This document shows, piece after piece, positions 42,189 to 55,321 of a stretch of DNA of 64,000 nt. Under the pieces are notes generated by a model. It was not told where the DNA came from and searched no databases. It saw only the letters and a program-made list of their open reading frames with translations. Source of the stretch: Hirudinaria manillensis (lineage: Eukaryota > Annelida > Clitellata > Hirudinida > Hirudinidae). Each line of letters starts with the position of its first letter. Positions within the stretch are counted from its first letter, which is position 1. The position numbers and the translations under genes were made by a program. Location of the stretch: contig CM067532.1 of assembly GCA_034509925.1 (NCBI GenBank), forward strand, positions 7,310,642-7,374,641, in the 5' to 3' direction.

Positions 42189-45100
42189 ATGCTCATATAC
42201 GACGTGCCATTATTTCAATTTGCCATTCCGGTGGTTGCGGTCATTTTGTGCGTCTTTCTAGTTTTCGCTTTTGGCTTCAAATCGCCAGGAACGCCTCCAA
42301 CTCTGGACGTTCAAGATGACGAAGAAAGGCTTCAAAAGCCCAAGAAGAGTGGCGGAAAGAAATCAGTGAGTGATATTAATTTTGTTGTCGTGTTCGTTGT
42401 GGTGGATATTTGATGGAGTGAGTCATTAATTTATCGGAGGTTGCTTGGTGCGCAGGTGTTGATGCTTGCCTTTACAATTTTCCTTTGCTCATATCATACG
42501 AAGTCATGTGAAGCCAAGCAAGCAGACCCCTAGGGTTTATGAACCATTAAATTTATTTCTGCTGAGCAATTCAATTTTATCATCTTAATTCACCAGAGGT
42601 AACTTCATATGCCGTGATGGGTGTGGAATTTTGTCAGTTTATAATGTGACCCTGTCTCTTGTTGCTTTAACTATGGGCAGTCTGGATTATTTTATCACTT
42701 TGTCTTGTTTTTTTAAAACACATTTTCTCCTTTAACTTTGTTGGAACGTATTGCCTTCAAATTGCATTTAAAGGCTTGTTATTTCATTACATGTAATAAC
42801 ATGTGCTGGATTTAAATTTCTTATGCATTTATAATAACATTGTGAGTTATTATGCATTGGTGAATCAATAGTGAGTGGCCAATCAGCCTGATATTGAATG
42901 TTAAGTTTAAAGCCAGATGTGATATCCACATCTTGTTTAGTAAACATAGTAACTAAAACGTGATCAAACAATCTCTGACTCAATTTCAAGTGGCCTGTGT
43001 TTATTTTGGGATCGATTTGTTTTTTAATGAATTAATTTTGCACTCACATGAATCACGAGGAGTGTTCATCACAATGCTGTGAAATTATGTTGAATGAGGT
43101 AATAATCACAATGCATATTAATCATTGGTAATAATCACAATGCATGTTAATCATTGGTAATAATCACAATGCATATTAATCATTGGTAATAATCACAATG
43201 CATGTTAATCATTGGTATTCTGCCTGCAGTAATTATTATTATTGGGACAACTGTGGGAAAAACAGATTTTGAAGTGTTTGGTTTTCACAAGTATGAATGA
43301 AAAGGACGTTTTAAATGATGAATTATTATTTTTCTTTTTAGGAATTGTTGTTCTTTTTGATTTAAATTTATTTTAGCAATTTTTAAGTATTATTTTAAAT
43401 AAATAATTTTTTTTCTCGACTAATCTTCAGGGAAAGTCCGCCGACGTTACCTTGGTGATCAACACAAAGCAGCCATTTGTGGCCCCAAAACCACTCAACA
43501 ACATTCACAATAACCTCAAAGTTTCCACCGTTTCGGCGTCTGCCGAGAAGCCGCAAACCGAACAACCAAAGCCCAAGGCAGAGTTTTGTTGTTTTTTGTT
43601 GTTTTTTTTTTAATGAGTTTGCAAACCTGGGGACCATGCATGGGTGGCTAGAGACAATACTTGGGTGGCCTGAGTGGGTAGCCAGGGACAAAACCTGGGT
43701 TGCATGTTATGAAGATATATAATTTCATAATTATAAAATATATAATATATAATTATGAGCATATTTTAATGCTCAGTTATTGGACGCAGGATGACGTCAT
43801 AAATTAAATAAGGTGAGGCCACGTTGTATTGAACCATGTTGTCTTGTGAAAGAAAAAGGGCTGTTGTGTTGTTTGACTGTTTGTGAAGAACTTGCACTTA
43901 TTGATAATTAAAATATTTAATAAATGAAATATATAATAAATGGTTATTCATTTTTTATTTAATCGCGTTATTAATTCCTTGTACGTTGTTTAGGCTAAGA
44001 AACCTGCCCCAAAGAAGGTTGATGAAAATGCAAACATCTCAAATGCTGCAGAAGAAGGTTGGAAACATATTTTTTTATTGACTTTCTTTGTGTTTATGTT
44101 AATGTTAATCATAATATAACTGGCAATTAATTAAACAAATTAATTACTGATGTCATTAATGATAATTGCAATTGGCAAATCTTAACGATGGCAAATTCAG
44201 TAGGCGATTGGACGACCGCAGTGTCGAAGAAGAATCGTAAGAACCAGAGCAAGAAGAAGGAGGGTCTTGTCGAACCTCTCTTGGGCTCAAAAGTCGACAA
44301 CAAGGAGCAGGAGGTCATCAAGGAGAGCAAAGAGCAGGAGGTCATCAAGGAGAGCAAAGAGCAGGAGGTCATCAAGGAGAGCAAGGAGCAGGAGATCGTT
44401 GTCCAGCAGGTCAAATCTCTTCCGTGTTTTTGGAATAATTGCTCTTCATTCTCTTGTGACTTTCTTCGAGTTAAATTTTTTGTCGTCTGCTTTGCTGCAG
44501 GTCGAAGTCGAGAAGGTGGACTTCGTGAAGGTGGAGGAGCAGACTTCGGTTTTCGAGGAGAAGACCCCCGTCGTGGATGAGAAGACCCCCGTCGTCGATG
44601 GACCGGTCGCAGAGGAATTCACGGAGGTGACGAAGCAGAAGAAGAAGCAGAAGAAGAACAAGAAGGCCGAGGGAGCCCAGGAAAACATCCCCTCTTCGGA
44701 AGCGACGCTCGTCCGGGAAATCCGAGACGAACCGGCGGCGGAGGACGCGAGTCGCGTCGCCATGGAAACGAAAGAGGCGGAAAACCGCGAGCCAGCGGAA
44801 CTCGGAGGAGACGTCGAGCAGGAGAAGGCGGAGGTCGTGAAGTCCAAGAAGAAGAAGAAGAAGCCGGAAACGAGGAAGAATTTCCAGGTGAACTGTCGAG
44901 CACGTTCGAGTGGCCATTCTCGAACGGTTGCCATGCTTTCCTAATTACAAATACTTTTTTTGAACGTTTAATTAATGTACTTGGATGCTTAAAAATTGTT
45001 CTGTAATTTTATCATTCCTTTAATTATGCAGATAATTAATTTATTATTAATTAATAAATAAATAATTTTAATTAATTAATTAATAATTTCAATTAATTAA

Positions 45101-46017
45101 TCAATAAATATGTTGTGGAGATAAGCATTCCATAGTTTTTCTTCTGTCTTTAATAAATACACAATTTCAACCTAATTTGCAAAGTACATTCATTCATTTC
45201 TCAAAGTTAATTGAAAACTCAATAAGAACTTCTTCTTATTCAAGAATATAAGTTTAAAAATGTAACTTTAGGAGGTTCCCCTGCCGACCTCGACTGGAAT
45301 CGAAGCCGTGAACTCCGACGAGTTCGTGGTTCAAGTTTCATCTTCGACTCCTGCAGCGTCAAAAATTAAGTCTAAAAAACCTGCAGACGAAGGTACGACG
45401 ATTGCTTACGATTTGATTTCGAACGAAATGATGTAACTTGTAATTATTTAACGAATTTATTTTGAATACGAGTCGCTGTCCTTGAGGTTTTCTTTATTTT
45501 ACTGTTTCTATTGGGATTTCCCGTTAAAAAGACGATGGCCCGTAAAAACCAGAAATCTTCGCTGGCATTTTAACCGTAGAAAATAAAAAAAAAATGTCAT
45601 TATTCTCGCAAGCTCTGATTTTCAATAGGTTATGCGAGTGGTCGTGATATCGATCGTTTCTATTTTTAGATGTCGTCGAGAAGGCATTGAGTCCTCTCCA
45701 GGAGGTTCTGCCCACTTCGACCGAGGGCAGTTCCGAGCCCGTCGAAGAGGTCGTTGCGGCCCAGAAAGTGGAGTCGGTCGCCCCGGTCGGACAACCTCAG
45801 TCGTCTGCTGACGACCAGGGAGGTGAGTCAGAGTTCGTTCGGTGCATTTTGGGACGTTAAAACCTTGCTCTTTGAGTCATTATCAAGTCATGTCTCTGCT
45901 GTTTTAACTTATTAGTAATTTCTTGTCGGTTTAGTAAGATCTTTTTTTGTTTATATTTTAGAATGGGTTCAGGCGAGGCCTGTGAAGAGAAAGAGGAACG
46001 TACAAAGAGAGCACTGA
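42189..46017 (+). CDS. Single-pass membrane, Lys/Glu-rich protein resembling LYRIC/metadherin
   Basis: Eight exons join in phase (437 aa): 42189-42365, 43431-43577, 43994-44057, 44201-44409, 44501-44887, 45272-45392, 45670-45822, 45962-46017. A short N-terminus (MLIYDVP) is followed by one membrane segment (about residues 8-30) and then a long charged cytoplasmic region with Lys clusters. Trp-plus-basic modules recur: GDWTTAVSKKNRKNQSKKK near residue 130 and EWVQARPVKRKRNVQREH at the C-terminus, the latter resembling the LYRIC end SWESPKQIKKKKKARRET. LYRIC/metadherin is an ER and perinuclear membrane-anchored scaffold. The alternative is a p180/kinectin-type ER protein, whose N-terminus (MDIYDTQ plus one membrane segment) is also similar, but no long coiled coil follows. 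The second intron must use a GC donor (AAG|GCAGAG) to keep frame. Exon 5 is clearly GC-richer than its surroundings. Confidence 0.75.
42366..43430 (+). other. First intron of the LYRIC-like gene
   Basis: From a GTGAGT donor to a pyrimidine-rich acceptor. Contains the 29-bp tandem repeat at 43098-43213 and otherwise nothing recognised. Confidence 0.7.
43098..43213. repeat. 29-bp tandem repeat, four copies, with alternating variants
   Basis: Copies start at 43098, 43127, 43156 and 43185. Copies 1 and 3 read GCATATTAATC, copies 2 and 4 read GCATGTTAATC, so the array is two copies of a 58-bp dimer. Confidence 0.9.
44305..44396 (+). repeat. 27-bp in-frame coding repeat in the LYRIC-like gene
   Basis: A 27-bp unit starting at 44305, 44332 and 44359, plus a partial copy, encodes three near-identical nine-residue repeats (EQEVIKESK). 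It lies just after the first Trp-plus-basic module. Confidence 0.9.
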
Positions 46018-48300
46018 TTTCCCGTCGGGACTCGATTCGCCGTCTTCCTCCGCCGTCATCTTCGTCGTCGTCGTCTCCATGACACGTCCGTGACACCTCT
46101 GGGAATGCGACGTTCTTTTCCTCCCTCGCCTGCGCCGGCGGCCGTGATCGTAAACACGACCGATCCTGCGACTGTACATAGCAACGATACTCAAGTCACG
46201 CTTTTGAGCCGGCGACGAGACTAGGTCCGGCGGAACCGGATCCTCCGTGCGTCGCGTGTGCGTGACCGCTTCGACTCCGTTTTTTCTGTAAAATTCGTTT
46301 GGAGAACTTTTTTTGCCGACGGTTCCGTCGCGACCCTCCGATCCTCGACAGAACTCGTCGTTTGACAATCGATCGAACCATTCCAAAGCCTCCGTGCTTC
46401 CTCGTCGGACGACCTTCGACCCGTCTTGTGACTCGTGCCTTGATCATGATACAATCTACGAACCGGTCGTGTTTTCTCTCCTCTCGAGATTTAAAAAAAA
46501 GAAAAAAATTGCACTCCGGTCGCCGGGGCCAGAGGGACTCGTCGTTGTTTTTAAAGTCAATTTCTCGTGAAAGCGAGGGCGATCCGGTCCTGTAATCGTC
46601 GGTAATTACGGAGCTGTCGTCGCTTTTCGATTCCAATCCTGTCCGTTGAACTGCAATCTGATTATCCGTTGATTTGGAATATATATGCAATTCGTCTCTA
46701 TTTTCTCGCGTAAGGAGACGCTAAGGCGTCGCCGCGTTTGCGTGTGGTTCGCCAGTCCGACTCGTCCATCGTTCGCTCATTGGCTGCCCGTTCGCTCACC
46801 TGACGTGTGCCAGCAGTTCTTTTCATTCTCAGCGGCAGTATTACTTTTGGCAGACTTTTTTTCTTTATCATCACCTGGTTATCTTTATCATTACCTGGTT
46901 ATCATTACTTGGTTATCATAGGCCGACCTTGACGCATTGCTCACTCGTCGCGATCGCTAATCGCTCGGCTTCTGCCGGCAGGCATCCATTAAAAAGTATT
47001 TGTCCATTATTTTCGTCTTCGGTGGCGGTCGTCGAGCAGACGAAAGCGTTTTTTTGGGTGCGTTTTGTTTCTGATGAGATTCGCCGTTAAAACATTTACC
47101 CGTGGTGCGTTCAAATTCCAGTCTTGCGCTAAAATGCTGTCGAATTTATGTCTGGCCAGGTTTCAGAAGTGGTGTCCTGGCGATGCCCGTGCCATTGATA
47201 CTTTGATGTCGACATTAAATGTGAATTTAATTTGCCAACACACCTGCTTCACTTCAGGTGAGTCGTGCAAGGTTGAACTGCGCACTTTGTAGGAGCTTAT
47301 CTCGAAAGCTGTGTTATCTGTTTGAGTCATGTGGACGCTTTCGTTTATGGCTGGGCAGCTATTGAGTCCTTGTTATTTTGTTCTGAATGCTGGATAAGTG
47401 ACGGGCAAAGACAGCTTACGTACGGCAATCTTTAGCGTCTGATATCTGCTCAAATCCTGGCCCTGCTCGGGTCCTGTCCACGCCCTGACCTCGATCTAGA
47501 AATTCATGGTAAATCGGGCAAAACTTGTGCGTGTGAATTGTTTTTGCCTGTCGCTCATCCAGGCATCTTGTTCTACCCAATTTTGAGTAGTGTAACTATT
47601 TTGGCAGATTTGGCTGCGTGGAGATTGTGACTGTCGGTGCTACTTGAAATGTCTTCGAAGCAGGTTCAGCTTTGTGAAAGAGTTTGAAGCTAATAATCTA
47701 ATCATTGCTAAAGTGTCCATTACTGATTTGGACGGATTGTCGGTTTTGGCTATGGCCTCAATGGAGTCACACAGCTATTTTTAGGTCCTTGGGTGTGCAT
47801 CAAAATGGCATAATTAAAAACATTAAGGAATTGTATGTCTGAGTAAGCCATTCAGACCAGCGAAACAGCAACGAATCAACTCTGGCAGTGAATTAAAAGC
47901 AAGAAATGTTCTAAAGAATTCAGACCGAAAGGTAAAGTTGGGACATGGTCGTGATTGGTTGATTGATTGATTGATTGAGATCCAGAAAACTGCCCCTGTT
48001 TGCAATTCGCTGAGCAACTCGATTAACGTCAACCACGACATCAAAATTACTTCTGACAACCATTTTGGCCAATTCGATTGCTAGTGCTATTGATACAAAA
48101 AGATTTTAAATGTTAATATTCTGGAGTCCATAATAGAAGTATTATTGGGCGGACTGTATTTTACCTCTTATTTAATTAATGAAATAATATTAAATCATTA
48201 TTTAATTAATTCATTAATGAACAATTCGACCGTTACTCAATTCTAGGGAACAGATTCATTTTTCTGGTATAGGTATAATATTTAAAACACCTCTGTCGGA
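46018..48300 (+). other. GC-richer segment after the LYRIC-like gene, probably its 3' UTR
   Basis: The first 1.8 kb is much richer in GC and CpG than the rest of the window (for example CGCCTGCGCCGGCGGCC at about 46128). Reading frames here are open mainly because of low stop density and have no motif. An ATTAAA at 46988-46993 followed by a GT-rich stretch could be the poly(A) site. A short repeat of ATCATTACCTGGTT lies at 46866-46919. Confidence 0.4.
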
Positions 48301-50131
48301 AATTACAATGTTACGCCATTGAGTCGGTCGCGAATCCACGTTCCAAGACACGTGTGTCTCAAGGCCCGTCAAAGTTAAGACAACCTGAAGATCTTGCACT
48401 GAATCTAACTAATCTAGTCCCCAATTTATTTTCACCAATTTTCAGTATTTTTTCTCTTTTGGAATCGGTGCAAATGACGAAATCGGTGATGCGTGATGTC
48501 GACAACAACGAGGATGGAGATGATGATGATAACGATGATGACGACGGTGATGATGATGGTGATGGTGAAGTGACACGATCGAAATTAAATCAAAACGCAT
48601 CTGCTACTGGTTTTCCAGTGACGTCACTCTTCGAGGGAGTGAGTTGTCAGACGGAAAACATTGGAAAAGTTTGAAATGAGATTAGAGAAAGATTACAGCG
48701 CCAGGCATATTTATCTTCTCGACTCTTTCGCATTGAATCCCTTATCGATCCTGTTCGGTAGGCGCTAGGGAAGCGCGTAAAGAGCGGTTGGCGCCCGAAG
48801 TTTTTATGCGCCCCCGAGTGTAGCGCCGACCGAATGATAAGAGGACATTTAAAGAGCCAAATCAGGACATCACGGCAGAGAATTGCGTCCAGGGTGTAAT
48901 GAAAACCTCTTGCAGGTTTCAATGGAGTGAGCCGCCAAGAAAAAAATGTAGATGGATCGAGAAAGGAAAGCAATCTTCTTTTTGGAAGGTTAGGCAGGGT
49001 CTGCCCGCAATGCCGGCGCTAGGAGGGGGCACAATGGCAAACGGGAGAAGGCGTCAATTTGACAGACCCAACCACCACTTTCATTTAGCTCTCATAAATT
49101 GCATGGTAAACATCTGAGCGCCATTTTAGCGCTGAAAGGTCATCATTGCGTCAAAAGATCTTCAACTTTAAAAGCATGTCGTTTGCATAGCGCTGTCACC
49201 GTCAGAACTCTAACGACGAGTGGAGTGGAGTTGAAGCTTATCAGTTAAATTTTCGTTGAATTGATTCGAATTTGTGTTAAAATCGATTTAAAATCGAAGA
49301 CGGTTTTTAGTGAAATTCGGAAGAGAAATTAAATCCAAGAGAATTATGATTCTAATAAAATTATTTTCTGCAGTTTAAAATTTAATTTCACTTAAATTCA
49401 TTAATTTGAATTAATTCATGACGAATTAGTCATTCAATCATTCACTCATTCATTCACCAGCAGAATGCATTGGATAGTTTTATTTAGACCAAAGAAAATG
49501 ATGAATTAAAAGCAAAATCATTAATTTATTATTCTGATGATGAATCTCAAAGAACATTTTTTTATATAAAATTCAAGACGGGAGGTTTTTTGTTCGCAAA
49601 AAGTGAAAGTATTATGAATAATATTTTAATTATGAATAATGGTATAATATTATTATAATAAGAATTATTATATACACACATATAACTATATGATAATATT
49701 ATTATAATGGTATTATTATTATTATAATCGTAAAAATGTTTTACGCAGGATTTCAGGACCAAATATATTTATTCTTGCTATTATTGTGTGCAATTATTCT
49801 CCTTAATTGACGGATTAAAGTGGAATTTGAAGAAATTCGTTGGAAAAATGTTTTTTTTTATTTTAAACTAATAAAGAACAATCCAGAACAATCCAGGTAC
49901 AGACGAATTTATAAGGGATTTCCATCCGGTTTTAGACTTTTTATTGAAAAAAGTTGACCTTGTGATGCGACCTTAACAAGAGGTCAGACCCCAGGGTTAC
50001 TGAAAGTCTCCATCATCCAGATTATGCATGACGCACTTTGGTTACCATGGCGCCATGAATTTCCTGCTGGAAGGATCTTGTAAATCATTTGCCAACTTAA
50101 TGGCTCCGCTTCGTTCCTCTACTTAACTAAT

Positions 50132-50299
<168 letters not shown>

Positions 50300-50603
50300 T
50301 AATAATAAGTACTAATAATTATACTAATTAGTTACTAATAGTTAGCTATTACTTAAATAGTAGGAGGTTTTTATTATTTATTTTGGTTAACAAAGCATTT
50401 TAACTTACGAAGGACTGTAAACATTTATGAGATGTTTGATTTTTTTTAAAAATTCTTTTCTCGATTTATTGATTTTATTTCTCTGGAAAAGCGGGATTCT
50501 GATTTCAGAAATCACGAACGTTGTTTTAAAGCATGTTGTTTTGGATGATCAAAAGGATGTAAAAAAACAGATTACGTGGATGACAAGAATATCCTGCCTG
50601 GAG

Positions 50604-50675
50604 GATGTGGTGTGGTATGGTGTGGTATGATGTGGTGTGGTATGGTGTGGTATGGTGTGGTATGATGTGGTGTAT
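50604..50675. repeat. TGTGGTATGG tandem repeat
   Basis: Several copies of a roughly 10-bp G/T-rich unit with TGTGGTATGA variants. Confidence 0.85.
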
Positions 50676-51706
50676 TGTATATCAGAACAGTGCACACCCC
50701 GTTATCGTCATCGTGGGTGCCTTTTTAATCGGCACATGTTTGTAGGTTGTTTTCGGAGTAAGACGGCAGGAGTGGAGGATAAAAAAATATTGTTTTACAG
50801 AGGTGTACAATACCGCGGGTATTTATGGATGAGGGTCCATGCCTATTGGGTGTGTTCAAAAGAGGTTGGGGAGGATGGGTGTGAATGGTAAGGTTGTATG
50901 TGTGTTGTATGTGTGTGCGTGCGTGTTGTTTTGGGGAGTTGTATGCCCTAGGGATGTGTGAATTGGGAGAACTTGCGTTGTAGGCAATCAAGTTGATGCG
51001 GCAGAATTGCCTGGAACCACGGATCGCCATTGGTCAGCTGAGAATTACAACATGAATGACCCCGGCATTAACTAGGTGCTTACATGACGTCACTTCATCA
51101 ACTTCCATCTGGAAATTATTTCACTGGGAATAATTTCTATTTATTTATTTTACGCTCGATTAAACATTTTGGGCAATTTCAATGTTAATATGTTTCACTG
51201 GCTCACTGTATCACAGATCCAAACAAGTTTAAGAATTTAAATGATAATACAAATAATAAATATATATATAAATTAATTATAATATTATAAGCAGGGAATT
51301 TTAATGAATAAATTATGAAAATAGACCATCATCCGAAACCATTTGAAAAAGAAAGGGGGGAATGTTATAAAATGACGTGGTGAGGTTTTTATGCGACGGT
51401 ATCACAGTGCAACATTTGTTCTCGACACGAAGGCTGGACACCCCTTTGTATCGTAAAATGGTATCGCCCATCTCCGGTGCTATGAATTTCACTCCCCCGC
51501 AGTTTTTCAATTGAAATTAAAATTAACGATGAAATTAATAAAATTTACGTTTAAATTATTTTAAATTTGTGCTCCAATTAATTCAATTAAACAAATTACA
51601 TAATCTTAAATGCTACATATAAATGGCAAAAATTATAAAAACCTTAAATATAATTGTAATTCCTTTTTTTATTAAATGCTTAATTAATTATTTTAAAGTA
51701 ATTACT

Positions 51707-51742
<36 letters not shown>

Positions 51743-54017
51743 CTTACTAACCATAACCATAATAACTGTAATAATAATAATAATAATATTTGTAATTATT
51801 TTAAAATGCGACACAAATAGTGAATCTCAAAATTCTGACGTCATCAATCATCTAATTCCTTCTTTTCTCTTCCGTTAATCCTCTCGAAATATCACAAAAT
51901 TCCATTTTAAAATGAACAGACGTTGAGATAACAAATAAATTATTGCGATTAAACATTAAAATAATTGTGGTTACAAAATATTTATAATAATTATAACAAT
52001 TATTGTTACAAAATAATTATATATAATTTATTAGTTATATTAATTATAACAAGATATAAAAAAAAATTAAAAATATTTTTATTTATTTTTTTAAAATTTA
52101 CCATAAAACCATGCAATTCCGAAAGATAAATTTGGAATTTATAAAAATTGCATCCACCTTTTCCAGTAGGCCTTCGGTGGCTTGGAAGGGAATGAAGACC
52201 ATTAATTTTAATGCCATTTTAAACTTATAACACGAGATGTCGCTGCTAGGAATTTTAATTCTGAAACGTCAAAGCAGGAGTTTAAATAATTTAAAGATGT
52301 TCTTTTAAACGTTTATTCAGAGTTTACAACGAGACGCCTACGAAATTTTTTTTAAATTAAAAATTTAATTTAATTAAATATATTTTTAAATTTAATTTAT
52401 TTAAAAAAAATCTGTATATAAAATATAGTTTTAAATAATCGAAGATAATAATAATAATAATAATACTTTATAATATTTTTAAAAATAATTTAAAGTTTTC
52501 GGATGTTTTTGGCATTACAACTGACGTATTTGAGCAGTGGACAAATAAGTCAATAATTTATAATTTTTAAGAAAAGCCAAAAAATATTTTATTAAACATT
52601 TTAAAACTTTTTTAAAGAACATTTAACGTTTAAACATGTTTAAATGACTACAATTATCTTTAATTTTTAAAGTTAAAAATTGCCCAAGGAAAGAATAAAA
52701 TGATTATTTGTTCACTTCCTTCCAGGGAAGACGCGCCTCTACCGGGAAATGCGTTCATGGATAATTTACCAGGAATTGTTCAACTTTAGACTCGTATTTA
52801 CGATTTTATAATTTTTTTTAAAATTTCATTTGCATAGAATTTAATTCCGATTGCGATTAATTGCGAATAAAATTGAATTACGATGTAAATCAATCAAATG
52901 TGCTGAAAATTATGAGGAACGATCGGGTTTTGAATTTGCAAATGGCGCATTTAACACGTGATTGCATTTTACCTCAAAATATTTATTTATTTAATATATA
53001 ATTGATAAAAAAATAAATAAAATAAAATAAATCACAGAAAGAAATTCAGTTACATTAAATTCAAAACAATGTTTAATCAAATAATCAAGACAGAGCGAAA
53101 GAAAATTTCAAAATACAGAAAATCCACTTATTTTCAACCGTGCCAACCACAAGAGCAACCAATTAACCATTCACGCTTCACTGATTCAACCGACGAGTCA
53201 ATCAAATTTCAATCAACGCCAACCGCCCGAATCCATCCGACCGTGAAGCCGTTAACACTGTGACGTCATCTTTTCCGGCGGAGTAATGGATTTCCTGGAA
53301 AAGGACTTTCCATTATCCTCTCGCGAAGTCATGGAAAACTTGTGACGTTTGAATCATCAGTTGTCCTTCAAAACCCCACCAACGGATTGCTTTTGGAGTG
53401 TAAACACAACACGGACGTGGAAGTGAAGTGTGGACTGTTGTTGTGGATGTGTGATTTTATGTTGGATTTGTGCACGTGTGACTTGCACGGATGAATGAAT
53501 TAAAGGTGAATGAACGAATGAATGAATGAATGTTGTATGCGTGATTTGTGCCATGTTGTGACTTGATCGCGTGTAGCTTGTGTCACTTGCGTGTGACTTA
53601 TGCACGTGTGTTTTCAACTGTGCGTGAACTGTGACTTGCGCACGTCAGATGTTGGAACACGTGGATCTCAAAGATGCCGATAATTTCCAAGATTACTTAA
53701 TGCTGTCATCAGGCGTGCAGTCCCCTGTTAAGATCACAGACCTTCCTATATATTCCAGCCGGACACGCACGAGCCACGAGCCGCTCTTGTTCTCTCGCGG
53801 AGGACTCTTTTTCTCGTGCCGAACTGCGCATCGTGTCATTCCGCTCTGGAGATGTCATCTCCTCCGTCGTCATCGTCGTCGTCATCGTCTTCATTCTCTT
53901 CGTTACCATGGAGATGGAAGGAAATGTTGATGGCCTGCGATCGCAACAACAACGTTTTGTGATCTTTTGAAAAATATTTCCTGGCTTTTCTGCCATTTTC
54001 AATCGATTATCGACCGA

Positions 54018-54108
54018 ATGTTGGATTCGTTGTTTGAAATGTTTCGTCTGCAGTTGTTGTTGTTGTTGTTGCTGCTGTTCCTCTCGTTGACGCTGTATCC
54101 GCAACGAG
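54018..54108 (+). CDS. Candidate signal-peptide exon of an unidentified secreted or membrane protein
   Basis: Two in-frame ATGs (54018 and 54039) open a frame MFRLQLLLLLLLLFLSLTLY followed by PQR, ending at a GTAAAT donor (54109) in phase 1. A short positively charged start, a long Leu core and a phase-1 boundary are typical of first exons of secreted proteins. The poly-Leu comes from a TTG/CTG repeat, so chance is possible. The next exon would have to start with two bases; one such candidate is at 60827. Confidence 0.35.
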
Positions 54109-55160
54109 GTAAATTTTCGTTCCTCAATTTAAATATTTCAATTTAAATATTTCAATTTATAAATTTTATTCGATAATAATTTAGTTTTACTTTGATCTGT
54201 GAAGCATCCAGTTCAATGAAAATAAATGTTTATTTTATTTTGAAATGTCTCCAAAGCGAGGTCATTAAATGCAGCTCCCTTATTGAAGCTCCCTTCAAAG
54301 TTCAACCGAGTGCAAACCCTGAGTCACAAGACAAAATTCTGACAAAAACTTAGAGCAAAATAACTCAGTCCGACCTTCACTTTATTTCTTTCTGCCAAAC
54401 TTTTAATTTTTTTTTTCAATATCTATGTTTAAAACCGCTAAAATTTTCAAAAATTCAGATGCTAAGTGAGTCACTAAAAAAAATAGAGGATGCAATTAGA
54501 TTCTCATTCATGCATAAAAGCAGGTGGCTGTTGGGTTTTCCATCTAATGAGGATAATTAACGACAGTTCTTGGTTGAGAGGACCCATTCCGGATTGATTG
54601 CACACCCTGACGCGGGATTTTCCTCGTGTTAGGGACCAATTTCTCCATCAAATCCAGCGCGTTGTATTATTTAGTCTCGAAATTTCTGACAACATTTGCG
54701 CCATATTTGCACTTTTCCCCTCACCTTCAGTCTTTTGAAACAAGGCCATCAGTCGATATTTGCCTTCCTCGTGGTGTTGATCGTGGTCAGAAATAACCCT
54801 AATTTCGTATAATTTACGGCTAAATTATTTTTTTATTACTTGAAATAATGGGGAACAAAAGACTTAACAACAACAAAAGAGCTTGAGTTGATTTGAAACG
54901 TTTTTTCGATTCTTGTGTTCAATAAGTCTTCAACAATGAATCGCTGAAAGAACAACAACACAATCTCACAACCGACTTCCTTTCCATTACGCCTGGTCAT
55001 TTTGGCGCCAAATAAAATAAATTTAATTTTAATCCCATTAAAAGAACATTGCACGTTTGTTCAGAATCTTCATCATCCGAAGGAACAGATCTCGTCATAA
55101 TCGGAGCCTTTGTGCCTTTGATGGAGTGCAGACGCTCGTGCTTCTCACTCCCACACGTGC

Positions 55161-55321
55161 TTCACTCCTATTCACTCTTATTCCTACTCACTCTTACTCA
55201 CTCCTACTCATTCTTATTCACTCCTACTCACTCCTACTCACTCCTACTCATTCTTACTCATTCTTATTCACTCTTACTCACTCCTACTCACTCCTACTCA
55301 TTCTTACTCACTCCTACTCAG
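55161..55321. repeat. CACTCCTACT-type minisatellite
   Basis: A 6/12-bp unit (CTCACTCCTACT, ATTCTTATTCAC and variants) repeated across about 160 bp; the spurious reading frame across it encodes a Tyr-Ser-Leu-rich repeat. Confidence 0.9.

Noticed and set aside
44446-44934. Long minus-strand frames opposite LYRIC-like exon 5
   Set aside because: Antisense shadows of a Lys/Glu-rich, GC-rich exon.
47065-47292. 75-aa frame after the LYRIC-like gene
   Set aside because: No family match, no splice signals, and it lies in a GC-richer stretch where open frames arise by chance.
53631-53930. Frame containing MLEHVDLKDADNFQDYL
   Set aside because: The first 25 residues look coding-like, but the frame runs into a TCG repeat and has no credible donor; kept only as a remark.
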